From: Thozetella sp. PMI_491
Lineage: Eukaryota; Ascomycota; Sordariomycetes; Chaetosphaeriales; Chaetosphaeriaceae
Reading direction: 5' to 3'
NCBI GenBank assembly: GCA_021432635.1
Contig: MU270053.1
Location: forward strand, 465,743-529,742
Length of the DNA: 64,000 nucleotides
A program made the position numbers and the translations under genes. Shown here piece after piece: positions 22,885 to 33,876 of the stretch. The first letter of the stretch is position 1. Each line of letters begins with the position of its first letter. The notes below the pieces were generated by a model. The model made no database searches. It was not told the origin of the DNA and was given only the letters and a program-made list of their open reading frames with translations.

Positions 22885-24422
22885 TATGATAGAAACGACC
22901 CGAAGATTATAAGGATAATAGGTAAATATCGATCTTGTCTTGAAGAGGGAAAAAAAAATCTGAGAAGCAGAAAAAAAGAGAAGGCCGCGTGAACGTCGTT
23001 CCGTCAAGGATCCCCCACCGGTACTTATTAGAAGGGAATAGATGAGATCTACCCAAGGGGGGGGAGGGAAGTGCCCTCTTTTGATGTCGTAGGGCTTGCT
23101 CACCACATCCCTAGCCATCTTCACCCATCTTCGCGAAGGCAGTCTGAGCGATCCCCATCCACCGGAAACAAGGTTGTGGGCTGAAACAGCAAACGTTCGG
23201 TGGCCTGTAACGCCCGAGCAATAGGCATAGACTATGATCGCCCGGCCGGCGATTTTTGGCGCCGTCCAATTGGGCACTGCACATCAGACGAAGAAGGCCG
23301 ATCTCCCGCGAGCACGAACGGGGTTGGAACAAAGTTGACGGACGCAGGCACCACCACACAGGGCTGGTCGATCAGTGCCGTATCCTTGGTGCCAGGCCTG
23401 CACCGGAAGCCGGAAGACCTTTTTTCTTCTGGCTCCTCCCCCTCAACGCTCGGTACCTCCCATTTCCCGTGCGAGCCACCACAAACCCGGGATCCTTCCA
23501 GTGTTCCTGGAACTGACGTAGCTTGCGCGCACGCTTGATGCTTGACGAAGGGCCTATTTAGCCAGAATAACAAACGGTATGCGCCTTCTTAGCATTCCTC
23601 TGATCGATATGCCACCGAGCTCTAAATCTTGGGGCTGCCATCACAGGGAGCGCCGTTTTCAAGGGACTATCAACCCCCTCCCTACTTTCGTCCCCCTTTT
23701 CGATACACGCCAAGACTGGGTGTGTCGGTACCCGGGCGGCCTCTATCACGCTCCCTCAGCTGTGATATGGGACGATGGGATGAAGAGGTCTACGGCAACT
23801 CTGTGCCTACCAAGCCCGGCGAGTCGGCGCTTGGAGTTCCCGCACGCTCCACCACGTTCCCCCGTGAACTCTCGAGGTGCAAGACGGAAAAGACCAAGCG
23901 TTCTGCCGGTCGTTAGAACAAATGAGTACTGTGACGTGCAGGTTCAGCGTCCGCTTGTCGAGATACAAAATTTTCTCGGTAGGTTCTAAATACAGTTAGA
24001 GACGAGCCAAGCCGCGATAGAAGACAGGCAAATGAGTGTATTGAGAGGTATTATCTGGCCAAAGAAAGGGAGAGTACCAGAGGTACTGGCGAGCAGTCGG
24101 CATCTCTTTCTAGACGTAGAAAATGGCTTGGCCGGAAGACCCTTGGATATGTTCCAGACCCGGACGAAGATCTAGTGTGAAGATGCAGACACTGAACCTG
24201 CACGCTTCAGTATATATATATCATTCTGAAGGTTGCGGCGGCAAGACGGCGCCATTGTGTAGGGGGCCGCGCCCAGGCTTGACTCTACGCGACCGAGACA
24301 GCTAGATACATCGCCTAGGACCCCCGCATCGACCGAATCTACTGGATAGTGGTCTGTTCCATGCATCAACCGGAGGAAATGATGGAAGCCTTCGGCTCCC
24401 TGCCCGAGCTTCTTCCCTAAAC
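22885..24422. other. Intergenic, 1.5 kb
   Basis: Promoter side of the PEBP-like gene and 3' side of the Ser-rich gene. It contains an open frame of 136 codons (23579-23989, +) with no recognised features, and A/G-rich tracts near 22940-22985. Confidence 0.45.
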
Positions 24423-25359
24423 TCACTCCCCACTTCTTCTCCTGAACAAACCCCAAAATCGCTTCTCCTTGACCTCCGGCTGGGGAGGATAGTATGGGCG
24501 CAAGGGATACACGGCAGTGATATTGTATTCTTCCGAGCTGGAGTCCGTCGCCATGTACCGTAGTCGTCGCTTCCCCTCGGGCACCTCTCCCAGTCTAGTA
24601 CTATCGCTTGATATTGTGGCCATCGATAGCCGATTCTGCGCCCGAGATGTCGATGCACCGCTTGTCGATCGGGAATGCGTTCTGCGGTCCGACTTTGGGG
24701 ATCCCAATGGCTTGCTTTCCCCCTTGGTGAGTTTTTGGCTGCTCTTGGGCTTTCCTTCTTTACTGGTCTCCCGCGACGATTTTCTTAAACGGGCTTCGCT
24801 GCCCTTCGAGGAGGCCACGGAGCTTGAGGAATGGTGGCGCTTATGGCGCGAAGGGGACGACCCCTTCGAGGCCACCGAGGCAACAGAGCTTCGGGAGCTT
24901 CCTAGGCGCTGTGACAGCTGATCGATGGTGCTGATGGCATCGATCCTTGACGAGTTGGAAAGAGCCATTAAGGACTCGAAATCCAGATGTTGGTTGCTAG
25001 AGCTGCTATGCAGGAGGTTGTGGATCGCCGCCTTTAACTTCTTCAAGATCCGCCCCAGAGCAGACTTTGCATGTGCTTTTCGCCAGACACAACATCAGCG
25101 GCTTCGTTTAACCCAAAACGGAGGAGCAGCAAGGCCTACCATCTCCCTTTGCTAGCTTAGCCCCCCTTTCTGACAGCCTTGAGGAATATGATCGCTCGAT
25201 CTTGGCCCGGTCCGAACGCAAAGACCGGCGAAGAAGAGACTGGCGATCCCCATCCTCGTCACGGGACGTCCGCTCATTCTTCCGCTTGAAGATCTTTAAG
25301 AGGTTGAGACATTGGGAGTAGGTATCGAGGAGAGCGGCGACACTCGTACCGAACCCCAT
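24423..25359 (-). CDS. Conserved fungal protein with N-terminal helical domain and Ser-rich tail
   Basis: Exons 25359-25140 and 25075-24423 join in phase to give 290 residues. The N-terminal about 130 residues are helical and look conserved: TSVAALLDTYSQCLNLLKIF, LRRSLRSDRAKIERSYSSRL and, across the intron, SALGRILKKLKAAIHNLL. The middle (about 135-230) is a basic, Ser-rich disordered tail likely to be phosphorylated. The C terminus ends in a short aromatic block (VYPLRPYYPPQP, then RFWGLFRR). There is no signal peptide or membrane span. I recognise this layout from other filamentous ascomycetes, where such proteins are uncharacterised; I assign no function. The coiled-coil-like spacing of the N-terminal half suggests a structural or adaptor role, which is a guess. 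Confidence 0.7.
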
Positions 25360-26133
25360 CCTCGCCGGTCACCTGAAGATCACAAGGGCTGCGCCTCAGA
25401 ACCTTGACACCAAATAGTCCATGCAACAAGGAGGGTAGGAAAGAGAATTGAGGAATGCGAAAGGAGACAATCCACGTTCTTTTAGAAAGACACTTCGCTT
25501 TGCGTAGAACGTGAACTGAAGGTGCAGCGTTGCGGGGCGACTCCGGGCACACTGCGTAGCCGCCCAGCTCTCCCGCAAGCCGCATATGGGAGCAGCGTTG
25601 TGAACCAATGGATCACAAAAACCCTTGCTACTGGTAGCCCCGAAGCAACTCTGCGCAGTACTGGTCGGGTTTCGTTGCCACTTCCTGCGCGACAGTGGAG
25701 GAGGCATCCATAGCCTCGGTATCCATGTCTTGAATGTGCATGATAAGGGAGACGGACGAGCAGAATCGGGAGAGCCCGATGAGCGAGCCGTCAGTCATTC
25801 AAGCAACGTTCGGCGTGGAATCAAATTGGGAGGAAGCCCTTCTCAAGGAAAAGCTGCAAAAGCCGATATCGAAAGGTCGCGTGGGCCTTTGGCAGGCCTG
25901 AAATCGGAGTGCAAAATCCAATCGAATGCGAGTTGCCGTTTGCGGGGCTCTGGCAGTTGACCGAAACAGGCCTCCTGCCACCCGCCGGCCCGGCCAGGCA
26001 GCTGTGCCGACACTCCCCTCCCCCCCACACCCGCCTCGTCGTCTTTCCTCTACCCCAAAGTGTAGTGGACTGGGAAATCGCGAGCCTCTAGCGGCGCATC
26101 CGACAACCAGGCCTCGAGACGGAAGAAGAAAAA
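25360..26133. other. Intergenic, divergent promoters
   Basis: 0.77 kb between the Ser-rich protein gene and ECM14. No distinct element was recognised. Confidence 0.5.
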
Positions 26134-27927
26134 ATGCGATCACGGCTCTCCAGCATCCTCCCTATCGTCGCCGTCGTCCTCATTTCCCTCGCCCTCCCGA
26201 TCGCCCATGCCGCTGGGCTTCAGGATTTGCACGAGCGCCGGCACGACGGCCATGTCTTTCCATTCCTAAAATGGCTCCGCGATAGCACGGTCGAGTTGAT
26301 TTTTGGTCGCCCCGCGAGTCGAGCGAAGAGCAAACCCGCGCTGCCCAACGGAGCGCTACCGACTAAGTATCGGAACAGCGTGGTTGTGCGCTTCAATGTG
26401 ACCAATTCGGAGGAAGAGGGCGCCCTGTCGGAAGCCGCCGACCGGCTGTTCCTCGACGTGTGGGCGTTCACCCCCAATTTCGTCGACGTTAGGATCCATC
26501 AAGACGACATCGCGCCGCTGCTCACCCTATTGCCGGACTCTCTTCAGCCAGCTGTCTTGATTCCCGACCTGGCGGGCGCAGTAGCCGCGACGTACCCTTC
26601 TGCATCCGTCGCTGTGAAACCCCTCAACCCCGTGAGGATCGATCCCGCCACTGTTCGTCCTTCTATTCGAGGCGTGGACAATATCTTTTTTAGCGACTAT
26701 CAGCCATTATCGGTTGGTACCCTCCCGTCCCCCCGGCGCCTTTGTCTCCCGAGACAATTCGATAGAGTAGGAGGAAATGAAAACGTAGACTGATGGTGTC
26801 TCTCTAGGTCATCGTGAGTTGGATACGGCTTCTCGAGGCCATGTTCCCGTCGTACGTCGAGATAGTCAGCATCGGAACGTCATACGAAGGCCGCGACATC
26901 CCTGCAGTACGGCTTGGAGATCGTAATGAAGAAACTAGGAGCAGGCCCTCCCGCAAGACGATCTTAGTCACCGGAGGTCTACATGGGAGGGAGTGGATTT
27001 CCACGAGCACAGTGAACTACCTCATCTGGTCTTTCATCACAGCCCGCGGTAAGGATTCGATAATCACCAAGCTCCTCGAGACCTTCGATGTTGTCTTCGT
27101 GCCGACTCTCAACCCGGATGGGTATGAATATACATGGGACAACGACCGCCTCTGGCGCAAGTCCAGGCAGACCACCAAGATGCGATACTGTCGTGGTCTG
27201 GATCTCGATCACGCGTTTGGATACGAGTGGCAGAACTCGAAGGTACAGACAGATCCTTGCTCTGAAAGCTACGGCGGCGACCAGCCTTTCCAGGCTGTCG
27301 AGGCATCGCAGCTGGCGGCCTGGGCGAAGAACGAGACGCTCTACAATGCTACCTTTGTGGGCTTCCTAGACCTACATTCGTATTCGCAGCAGATCCTCTT
27401 CCCTTACACGCACACGTGTGCGATCGACCCACCCAACCTCGAGAACCTCGAGGAGCTAGCGGTTGGGCTCGCGAAAGCAATTCGATTGGCGAGCGGAGAG
27501 TCTTACAGTGTGGCATCAGCCTGCGAGGGTGCGGTCGCGCGGGTTTTCAGCGCCAGCAATTCCCTGCCGCGGATCGAATCCGGTGGCGGCTCAGCTATTG
27601 ATTGGTTTTACCGTAAGTCAACGCGCCATCCCACCTTTCAATCTCACCTGGCGAGCGCATGCTGACGGTAGAAACGCCCGCTTAGATGAGCTAAACACGC
27701 GGTACGCGTATCAAATCAAGCTGAGAGACACGGGAAGCTACGGCTTCCTGTTGCCTAGCGACGAGATCGTCCCGACCGGCGAGGAAATGTTCAACGCCAT
27801 GAAGTACTTTGGCGACTACCTCCTGGGCAACAATGGCATCGAAAAGAGCCTGTTCCGCGAGCCCGAAGAGGCCCCTACGGACGAAGAAGAACAGTGGAGC
27901 GAGCTGCGGAAGAGGAGGCGGCGGTAG
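26134..27927 (+). CDS. ECM14: ECM14-type inactive M14 metallocarboxypeptidase
   Basis: Exons 26134-26712, 26808-27612 and 27686-27927 give 541 residues. A signal peptide ([13 protein letters not shown]) leads into a propeptide-like region (about 25-185) and then an M14 carboxypeptidase domain. The zinc ligands are intact: HGRE (H252, E255) and H383 in DLHSYSQ. The catalytic glutamate of active M14 enzymes, normally in an ELRDTG motif, is here a lysine (K473 in IKLRDTG). This exchange is the known mark of Ecm14, a secreted pseudo-protease linked to cell-wall assembly in yeast. So it probably binds but does not cleave substrate. The C terminus is an acidic/basic tail ([15 protein letters not shown]). 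Length is near that of other fungal ECM14 proteins. Confidence 0.92.
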
Positions 27928-29250
27928 ACAACGCCGCCTTGCGTGTCTCCTTTTTTATTGCGACTGACTCACTATGCGACTCGTAGAGCGCCTAGAGATT
28001 GAAAGAAGGGGAGGAAATTTTACTATGGGCAGGATTCATGGGTTTGGTGCCCAAGCATGGGAAGCTCACGTACTGATTTGGCAGAGCAGCGGGATATCAT
28101 TGTCTTTATTTGGCGTTGAAAGGAGGTGAGTGTGGGGAACGGGTGGAGGACTACATGAGGTCGGATCGCTGGTGGTTACATGACTCTATTCGGCAGCGGA
28201 ACAGCATTTCGGTAGGCTGAGTAGGTAAAAGCGACTTGGGTAACAAAAGGCTTTCCAAGTGCCGCATCGTGACGACGTTGAAACAGCCCTAGTCTTAGAT
28301 ATTAGAGACAAGTCTGGAGGTCTCGTGGGACGATTGGCTTTGTTTCCAGGATGTCGGGCTAGCGAGAGTGGAGACGACAAAACTAGTCGTTGGACCCAGC
28401 CGAACCCAGCCGGACATGCCCAAGAAGGCACTAGCAGGCTGCTAGCTCAACATGGTTTAAAAAAAAAAACGCAACAGGTGCGAGAACCGCAAAAGCATGT
28501 CTCGACAGCCGCAGCGGGAAGGAGAGCTTAAAGTCTTTTGGCTAGCTAGGTTCACGCCGCCATCGTACTCCGTACTCCGTAATGGTGGGTAGGCCAGCCT
28601 GGCCCCTACTCCGTAGGTAAACTAGAACCGTAGTAGTACAGTACCTAGTAGCCGCCTGGCTGGGTCCCCCGGCTGAGTGCCCATCTTGAATGCCTGGGTG
28701 CTCCACGTAAGACCCAATGGCTATTGAGGCCGCAGTCAATGATTTCAATGATTTCTTCAGCTGGCTGGGGGTGCGGACTTGGGTGCGTAGGTGGGGCAGT
28801 CTTTCCCGCCCGTAGGACTTGGTAAGCTCGGCCGGAATGCGCGGAGTACAACAAGTATCCGTAGGCCGTCAATTGTAATAGCTGCCTCTGTACCAGGGAA
28901 ATAAAAGGGGGCTGTGGGCTGTACTCATGTATTGCATGCATGACGATATTGCCCAAACGGTGTACTGGATGGGAGCAATGGCTGCTCAGCGCGCTTGACG
29001 AGGCGAGCCAAGAATAGCGATGCGGTGGTATTTGGGGATTGGGGACGAAATGGCCTTCATGCTGCTCTTTGAACGAGGGTGAGTCCGTGTCTCGCATGCC
29101 GAAGCGTACGCGTTCTTTACGATCAAAGATGCAGACGCCGTGTTCTGGCTGGCGGAGAGTTTCGGTGACCACCCCACCTTCCTTCTCCCCCCTTCTCCCC
29201 CCCTCCCCACCCCCCTCCACCCCTGTAAGCCCGCCCAGCACCCAGTCCCG
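27928..29250. other. Intergenic, 1.3 kb before the truncated MITE
   Basis: Downstream of ECM14. It has overlapping TACTCCGTA units (28566-28581, again about 28608) and a C-rich low-complexity tract at about 29168-29223. No gene recognised. Confidence 0.45.
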
Positions 29251-29649
29251 TAGTGGACAAAAAAAACGACCCTTAGCTAAGACCCCCCCAAATCATCACC
29301 ATAAAGGCCAAAAGACATCATTTCTCAGGATAAATATCAGCGCTGTAAAATAATATTAATAAGAAAAGAAAAACATAGGAATATATAAAATTAAGATATA
29401 AGTATCTCATAATTTTTTCAGATTTTACTTTAGAATTTTGTGAAAGAATTAACTAGGTTTAGAAGAGTGTAAGAGTAACATGCCGTTGTCATATAGATTT
29501 TAGTAAGAAATCCATCTAGTACTTTTACTCTTTCGTTTATCAATCTACCACTACACCATTTTAACTTAGAAATACAAAAAATTTAATGCAAATATATTTT
29601 AAGCATTTCTTATTTCTTTCTTATTTTTCTTTTATTTTTAATTAATAAA
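29251..29649. mobile_element. Truncated copy of the GTGGAC-type MITE
   Basis: 29249-29649 is identical, base for base, to 34299-34699. The left terminal repeat (from 29253) is whole, but the right one is missing. At 29650 the sequence turns into an A/T homopolymer pair and then TTTTGGTGA, which may be a remnant of the right end. It is AT-rich, non-coding, and in the same orientation as the complete copy 5,050 bp away. Confidence 0.85.
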
Positions 29650-29957
29650 AAAAAAAATTTTTTTTTTTTGGTGAGGACAGCTCTTCGAGTGTTGTGGGAT
29701 AGCTACTCGATATATGAAAGACGACCTAATAATTATCATAAGTACTGAGCGCTCATTTGGAGCAATTGCCTAGTTGCCGTAAATTCTGTATTCAGCACAG
29801 CACTGTCTCCAAGGCATACATCAGGGTTAGGGTCAGAGTGGACTGATCGGACCCACTCCGCTAGCGAAGGGTGGGAATTCTTTCGCGACGCCTTCAACAT
29901 CGAGGCGGCATAGCTCTTTTACCAATTCAAGCCCAAACCCAGCTCCGATCCATCGCG
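29650..29957. other. Upstream region of the bL36m gene
   Basis: Begins with an A11/T13 homopolymer pair and ends at the bL36m start. A TTAGGG-type motif lies at 29823-29833. Confidence 0.5.
29823..29833 (+). promoter_or_regulatory. TTAGGG-type motif upstream of bL36m
   Basis: AGGGTTAGGGT, 135 bp before the bL36m ATG; identical to the 11-mer upstream of FAM32A and, reversed, to that upstream of IMO32. Confidence 0.42.
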
Positions 29958-30477
29958 ATGGCGTCGCTCGCGAGCAAAGGCTCGCTGTCAGCCATGTCGC
30001 TGGCTTCTTCGATGCGTGCGCTGTCCCTCGCGTCCTCCACCCAATCGCTCCGAACCACCGCCCGGTCGACCCTCCCGACCCAGCAGGCTCGTTGCCTCTC
30101 CCAGACACTTCTTGCCTCTCCAGCAAGCAGGCAATCGCTGGCTCCGCTTACGAAATTCCGGCCCAACATCTCTGCCGACTCGGCTCTGAAGGCCGGACTC
30201 TCCGCCACCCAGCAACAGCAGACGAGGGGGATGAAGGTGCACAGCTCGATCAAGAAGCGTTGCGAGCATTGCAAGGTGAGCATGGACTCCTAGGACAATA
30301 AAAAAAGCTTTCGAGCGCCGGCCATTCTGGGGAAAATACAACTACGGTGGTCGCGAGAAGCGCATGGCTGACCCTCCTGCGTGACAGGTCGTCCGTCGCA
30401 AGGCCGGCAAGCGCCACCGGGGATACCTCTACATCATCTGCCCAGCGAACCCGAGGCACAAGCAGCGGCAAGGATAA
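29958..30477 (+). CDS. RTC6: Mitochondrial large-subunit ribosomal protein bL36m
   Basis: Exons 29958-30275 and 30388-30477 join in phase 0 to give 135 residues. The first about 90 residues are a Ser/Ala/Arg-rich, acid-free mitochondrial targeting region. The last about 40 are the bL36 ribosomal protein: MKVHSSIKKRCEHCK, then VVRRKAGKRHRGYLYIICP and NPRHKQRQG. It has the C-x2-C ... C-x4-H zinc ribbon. bL36m stabilises the peptidyl-transferase region of the mitoribosome. The intron splits the protein exactly after the first CxxCK. The ATG at 29958 (GCGATGGCG) is the best start. The gene converges on the LYR gene, leaving about 265 bp between the two stop codons. Confidence 0.93.
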
Positions 30478-30742
30478 TTGACTCTCTGGGGTGAGCGTGG
30501 TTCTCGGTCCTCGGAAATGCCCACCGGCCTTCTGACTACGAGCTCGATATTGGACGACCCGGGGTGACCGGGAACGAGGGAATGATGAAGATGAGTTGCT
30601 CATGTACGATACTATGTATACAATGCCAAGGGAGGAGGCATCTATAAAGTTGCGTGCACCGGTATGGTTGGCGCAACGGCGGCTTGATTCCGCTGCATCA
30701 TGAGCGGCTCGCCTTTGATACAGGCGAACCCAGTCCTTGTCA

Positions 30743-31190
30743 CTATAGACCATCAATATACCTCTCCATCGTCTCCCACTCCGTCTTGCCTGTTGAGAGC
30801 AGGTATCGAATGTGGTCCTATTGCACGTGTCAGCGCCGAAGCCGCTAGAGAGGGCACAGAGATTCGTGGGGCAGACGAACGATATCTGTGACGCCCCGAT
30901 GTCTCTCGAACTCGTCTCGCGCAAACTTTCTGGTCTCGCGCTGCGTGGTCGGGTCGGGGATGCGACGGGTGGCACGGATGATTGTTCGGTAGAGTGACAA
31001 GACGCGACCCCTCTGGAGGAACTTAGAAGAGCATTGTCAGCAGTGAGTCTTCATATGACAGCTTGCTTGCGCTGTGCGTGGAGAGGTAACGTACGTGGTC
31101 CAAACTCAAGGTCGCCCCCAGGCGCGACCGAGGCGAGCTTGTGGCATATCTGCGGAGAGACGCCCACGCGCTCCGGCGAAGAAATGGCAT
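30743..31190 (-). CDS. Mitochondrial LYR-motif protein, LYRM2-like
   Basis: Three short exons (31190-31095, 31021-30881, 30817-30743) join in phase 0 at both junctions and give 103 residues. The N terminus MPFLRRSAWASLRRYA is a basic, acid-free mitochondrial presequence. It is followed by LSLDHFLQRGRVLSLYRTII, which carries the L-Y-R signature of the Complex1_LYR family. The next block, ETRKFARDEFERHRGVTDI, ends in the conserved Phe-bearing helix. The last exon reads DHIRYLLSTGKTEWETMERY. This three-block order matches LYRM2. LYR proteins act with acyl carrier protein in building respiratory complexes or Fe-S proteins; LYRM2 has been tied to complex I. Each exon alone is too short to stand out, but the CTGAC branch site and clean phase make the model firm. 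Confidence 0.82.
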
Positions 31191-31530
31191 GGAGGCAGGT
31201 AAGCCGTCTGACTACGGAATCATTGACGCTGATTGCCTCCGCTGCTGCCTTCTACCTGTCGAGTCGGTATCGGCCGTGGCGATTCGCGTGCCAAAGATTT
31301 TGGCCGAGCTTGACGCCAGGGCTTACCGGTAGAAAACGGAGCCGTCGGACGGTGGGCGAACGGGCGGAGCGGAGCCGTCCGTTTTGAACTACCGCTAACT
31401 AACGTTACGTGCTCCACGGGACTGGACGCGCCTTGTTCACAGACCGCGTCTCGCATCTCCCACTTACACCGTACGGACGGCCACATTTGCCCAAGGAAAA
31501 GGCACTGACTTCCCCGGCGATGCTTGATAG
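31191..31530. other. Divergent promoter of the LYR gene and NAT4
   Basis: 340 bp between two divergent starts. An inverted CGGACGG/CCGTCCG pair lies near 31343-31380. No clear TATA box. Confidence 0.45.
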
Positions 31531-32495
31531 ATGACGTCTGCTCACAGCGCCCGAATTGACCAGTCCAGGATGAAGCGAAGGCGTGCGCCCACCAACCCGC
31601 TAGAGGCGGCCAACCGTAAGACGGACGACCAGTTCGTCGCCGATTACCTCCGGCCCAAGTAAGTGGCCTGGGTTGCAATTTCTTTAATTCCACCAGCCGG
31701 CATCGGCCTCGGCCCGAGAGACAGGGTGCCGCCCGCGAGGATTGCTTGATCCCTCCGACCAACCGCTGACAGCATGTGCGAAAAGCGAAGAAAAATCACC
31801 ATGGGTCACGAAGTGGGAGCACCCCAAAACCGGTGCCGCCTACACCATTGGCCTCTTCCAGACGGGGAAGCTCTCCGATGCGGAGCTCACTGCCTGCCTG
31901 GGCCTCGTCGAGGAGACCAGCCGGCCGGACTACGAGAACTCGGTGGTCAAGTGGCACCCGCGCAAGAAGCGCAAGGAGATGGAGACCCCCGAGCTGCGCT
32001 ACGTCCTCGTCAAGGATGAGACGGGAGCGATCCGCGGCTTCACCTCTCTGGTCCCGACGTACGAGGACGGCGAGCCGGTGATATACTGTTACGAGGTGCA
32101 CCTAAAGAAGGACCTGCAGGGGTGAGCACAAAAATAAGCCCGCAGGCCCCACTTCCTATACTCAAGCCGAGATCATCGGGAGGAGGGCTGAAAGGGACGA
32201 TGGATTGCTGATTAGTCGCGACAGGACGGGGCTCGGGAGGTTGCTGATGAGCTTCCTCGTTGCTGTTGCGGAGAACCTGCCGCCGGTCGAAAAAGTAATG
32301 CTCACCTGCTTTCTGGCCAACGAGCGGGGCCTGGCGTTCTACAAGAAGCTGGGGTTTGAGGAGGACGAAATCTCTCCGCAGCCGCGCAAGCTGCGCTTTG
32401 GCAAGATGTTCAACCCGGACTACGTTATCTTGAGCAAGACAATCGCCCGGGGCGCAGGGCTAGAGCCTCAGGTGGTAGAGAAGGTAGAGACGTAG
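31531..32495 (+). CDS. NAT4: Histone-specific N-alpha-acetyltransferase (NatD)
   Basis: Exons 31531-31658, 31786-32121 and 32225-32495 give 244 residues. The product carries a GNAT fold: the strand ELRYVLVKDETGAIRGFTSL, then YEVHLKKDLQG, and across intron 2 the acetyl-CoA loop QGTGLGRLLM (the Q/RxxGxG/A motif). After this come VMLTCFLANERGLAFYKKLG and the end block FNPDYVILSK. NAT4 acetylates the N-terminal serine of histones H4 and H2A. The lead NPLEAANRKTDDQFV is the usual N-terminal region of fungal NAT4. A second in-frame ATG 13 codons on (31570) could be the true start. The exon 2 acceptor (AAAAG, 31785) is the only nearby AG that keeps frame. Confidence 0.86.
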
Positions 32496-33237
32496 CGATA
32501 GGCACCCGGGTACCGGCAAAGGAGCCACACGGCACGCAGGGGGGCGGAGCAGGCAGTTCGTACACGTTGTGCAATGGGAGCTGCTTCCCCTTTTGTACGC
32601 TAGTCGAGAGGATAGGCAATTGGGCCACGACCAGGTAGCTATGCCCCGCAGGCTTGCCGAAAGCTCACCAATGGACGAGCTGGATATACGCCGTCGGGGC
32701 TAGGGGGCCAAACTATGCCATGGTCGGGAATGTGCGCTGCAGAGACGGGCTAAGCCTCGCTGCAGCATCCCCTCAGCTCGCATCAATAATCACCCCCAAG
32801 GAGCTCTGGACATGCCACCTCCAGGGCGTGCCCGCTACATTGTTTCCCGGCACGTGTACGCAGCACAAATGAAGTCAATTGGGTTGTGGGTATTGTCTCA
32901 AAAAAAAGAAAGCAGGCTCAAAGAGAGTAGAACCTGCTCGTGATTGAGGTCGAGCCTGCTGCGGCTTCTGACCGCTTTCCTCCCCGCGTGTGCCTATCCA
33001 TTCTAAAGCGTGATTAAGGTGCCATGGGCAGAAGGGGATCAGTAATATCAACACTACAATGGGCCTGGCTTCCCATTGTAAGACCGTCTCGCTAGGCCTG
33101 CACACTCAGGACATCGCGATTGTGTCCTCGGCCGCCGCATGCCACCGTCCAGATATATAACATCGCGCGTGACAGTCACCCACCGGCCCGGGAAGCTGTC
33201 GAGTTAAACCGAACTAGATGGCGCTTCCGTACAGCCT
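32496..33237. other. Intergenic, between convergent genes
   Basis: 0.74 kb of 3' flank of NAT4 and the PLAC8 gene. Nothing recognised. Confidence 0.5.
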
Positions 33238-33876
33238 CTACTGCTGGTGGTACTGGGGCTGCTGCTGCTGCTGCTGCTGATACTGGGGCTGCTGCTGGTA
33301 CTGGATCTGTCCCTGCTGGTGGTACTCGCCCGGCGGCGCGTAGCCCTGGGGAGCTGCCTGCGGCTGCTGGCCGGGGACGGTCATGCCCTTCTCGCTCTGG
33401 TAGCCCTGGACAATCGGGCCAGCCGCAGAGCGCATCTGGACCTCCTTGTCCTGCTGGATGAGGGCACAGCATGGGCACCAGTAAGTGGCACAGCAGTCGC
33501 CCATCCCATCGCCCTTGAGGCCATAGCGCTCGCGGATCTCACCACGCTTGATCAGGGCGTAGATCCAGCCGCATCCAGTGAAGTACATAATACCGCACAT
33601 AAGCATACAGTCGGTGTTAACCAGCTCGGGGCTCGGGTTGGTAGGGTCCCTCATGCGCTCCGAGGTCTTGCCCAGCACTGCAGGTGCGGTCAGTGTTTGC
33701 TTGCGAGGGAGTCACGGCCTGGAGGGGCAGGACCACATACAAACGCAGGGCAAGCAAGTGCCAAGCAGGCAGGTATCACATGGCGAGCAGTCGAAGAGGC
33801 TGCTGCTCCAGTCCTGGCTGGTCACGTTCTGCCCCTGGGCGTAGTTGGGCTGGTGCTCGTGCTGAGGGTACGCCAT
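33238..33876 (-). CDS. PLAC8-family Cys-rich protein with Gln-rich tail
   Basis: Exons 33876-33741 and 33677-33238 give 191 residues. The PLAC8 domain spans about residues 20-120: DWSSSLFDCSPCDTCLLGTC, then LPCVLLGKTSERMRDP across the intron, a hydrophobic stretch (MLMCGIMYFTGCGWIYAL), and the key DCCATYWCPCCALIQQDKEV with the CCxxxxCPC signature. Family members (plant PCR1/CNR, mammalian PLAC8) sit at the plasma membrane and are linked to divalent cation and cadmium handling and to cell-size control. The last about 60 residues are Gln/Tyr/Pro-rich and encoded in part by a CAG/CAA run, a region likely to vary in length. The gene is divergent from the Sec7 gene, with a MITE between them. Confidence 0.88.

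Noticed and set aside
28645-29241. 198-codon minus-strand frame before the truncated MITE
   Set aside because: Gly/Arg/Glu run comes from the C-rich tract; no domain or intron logic.
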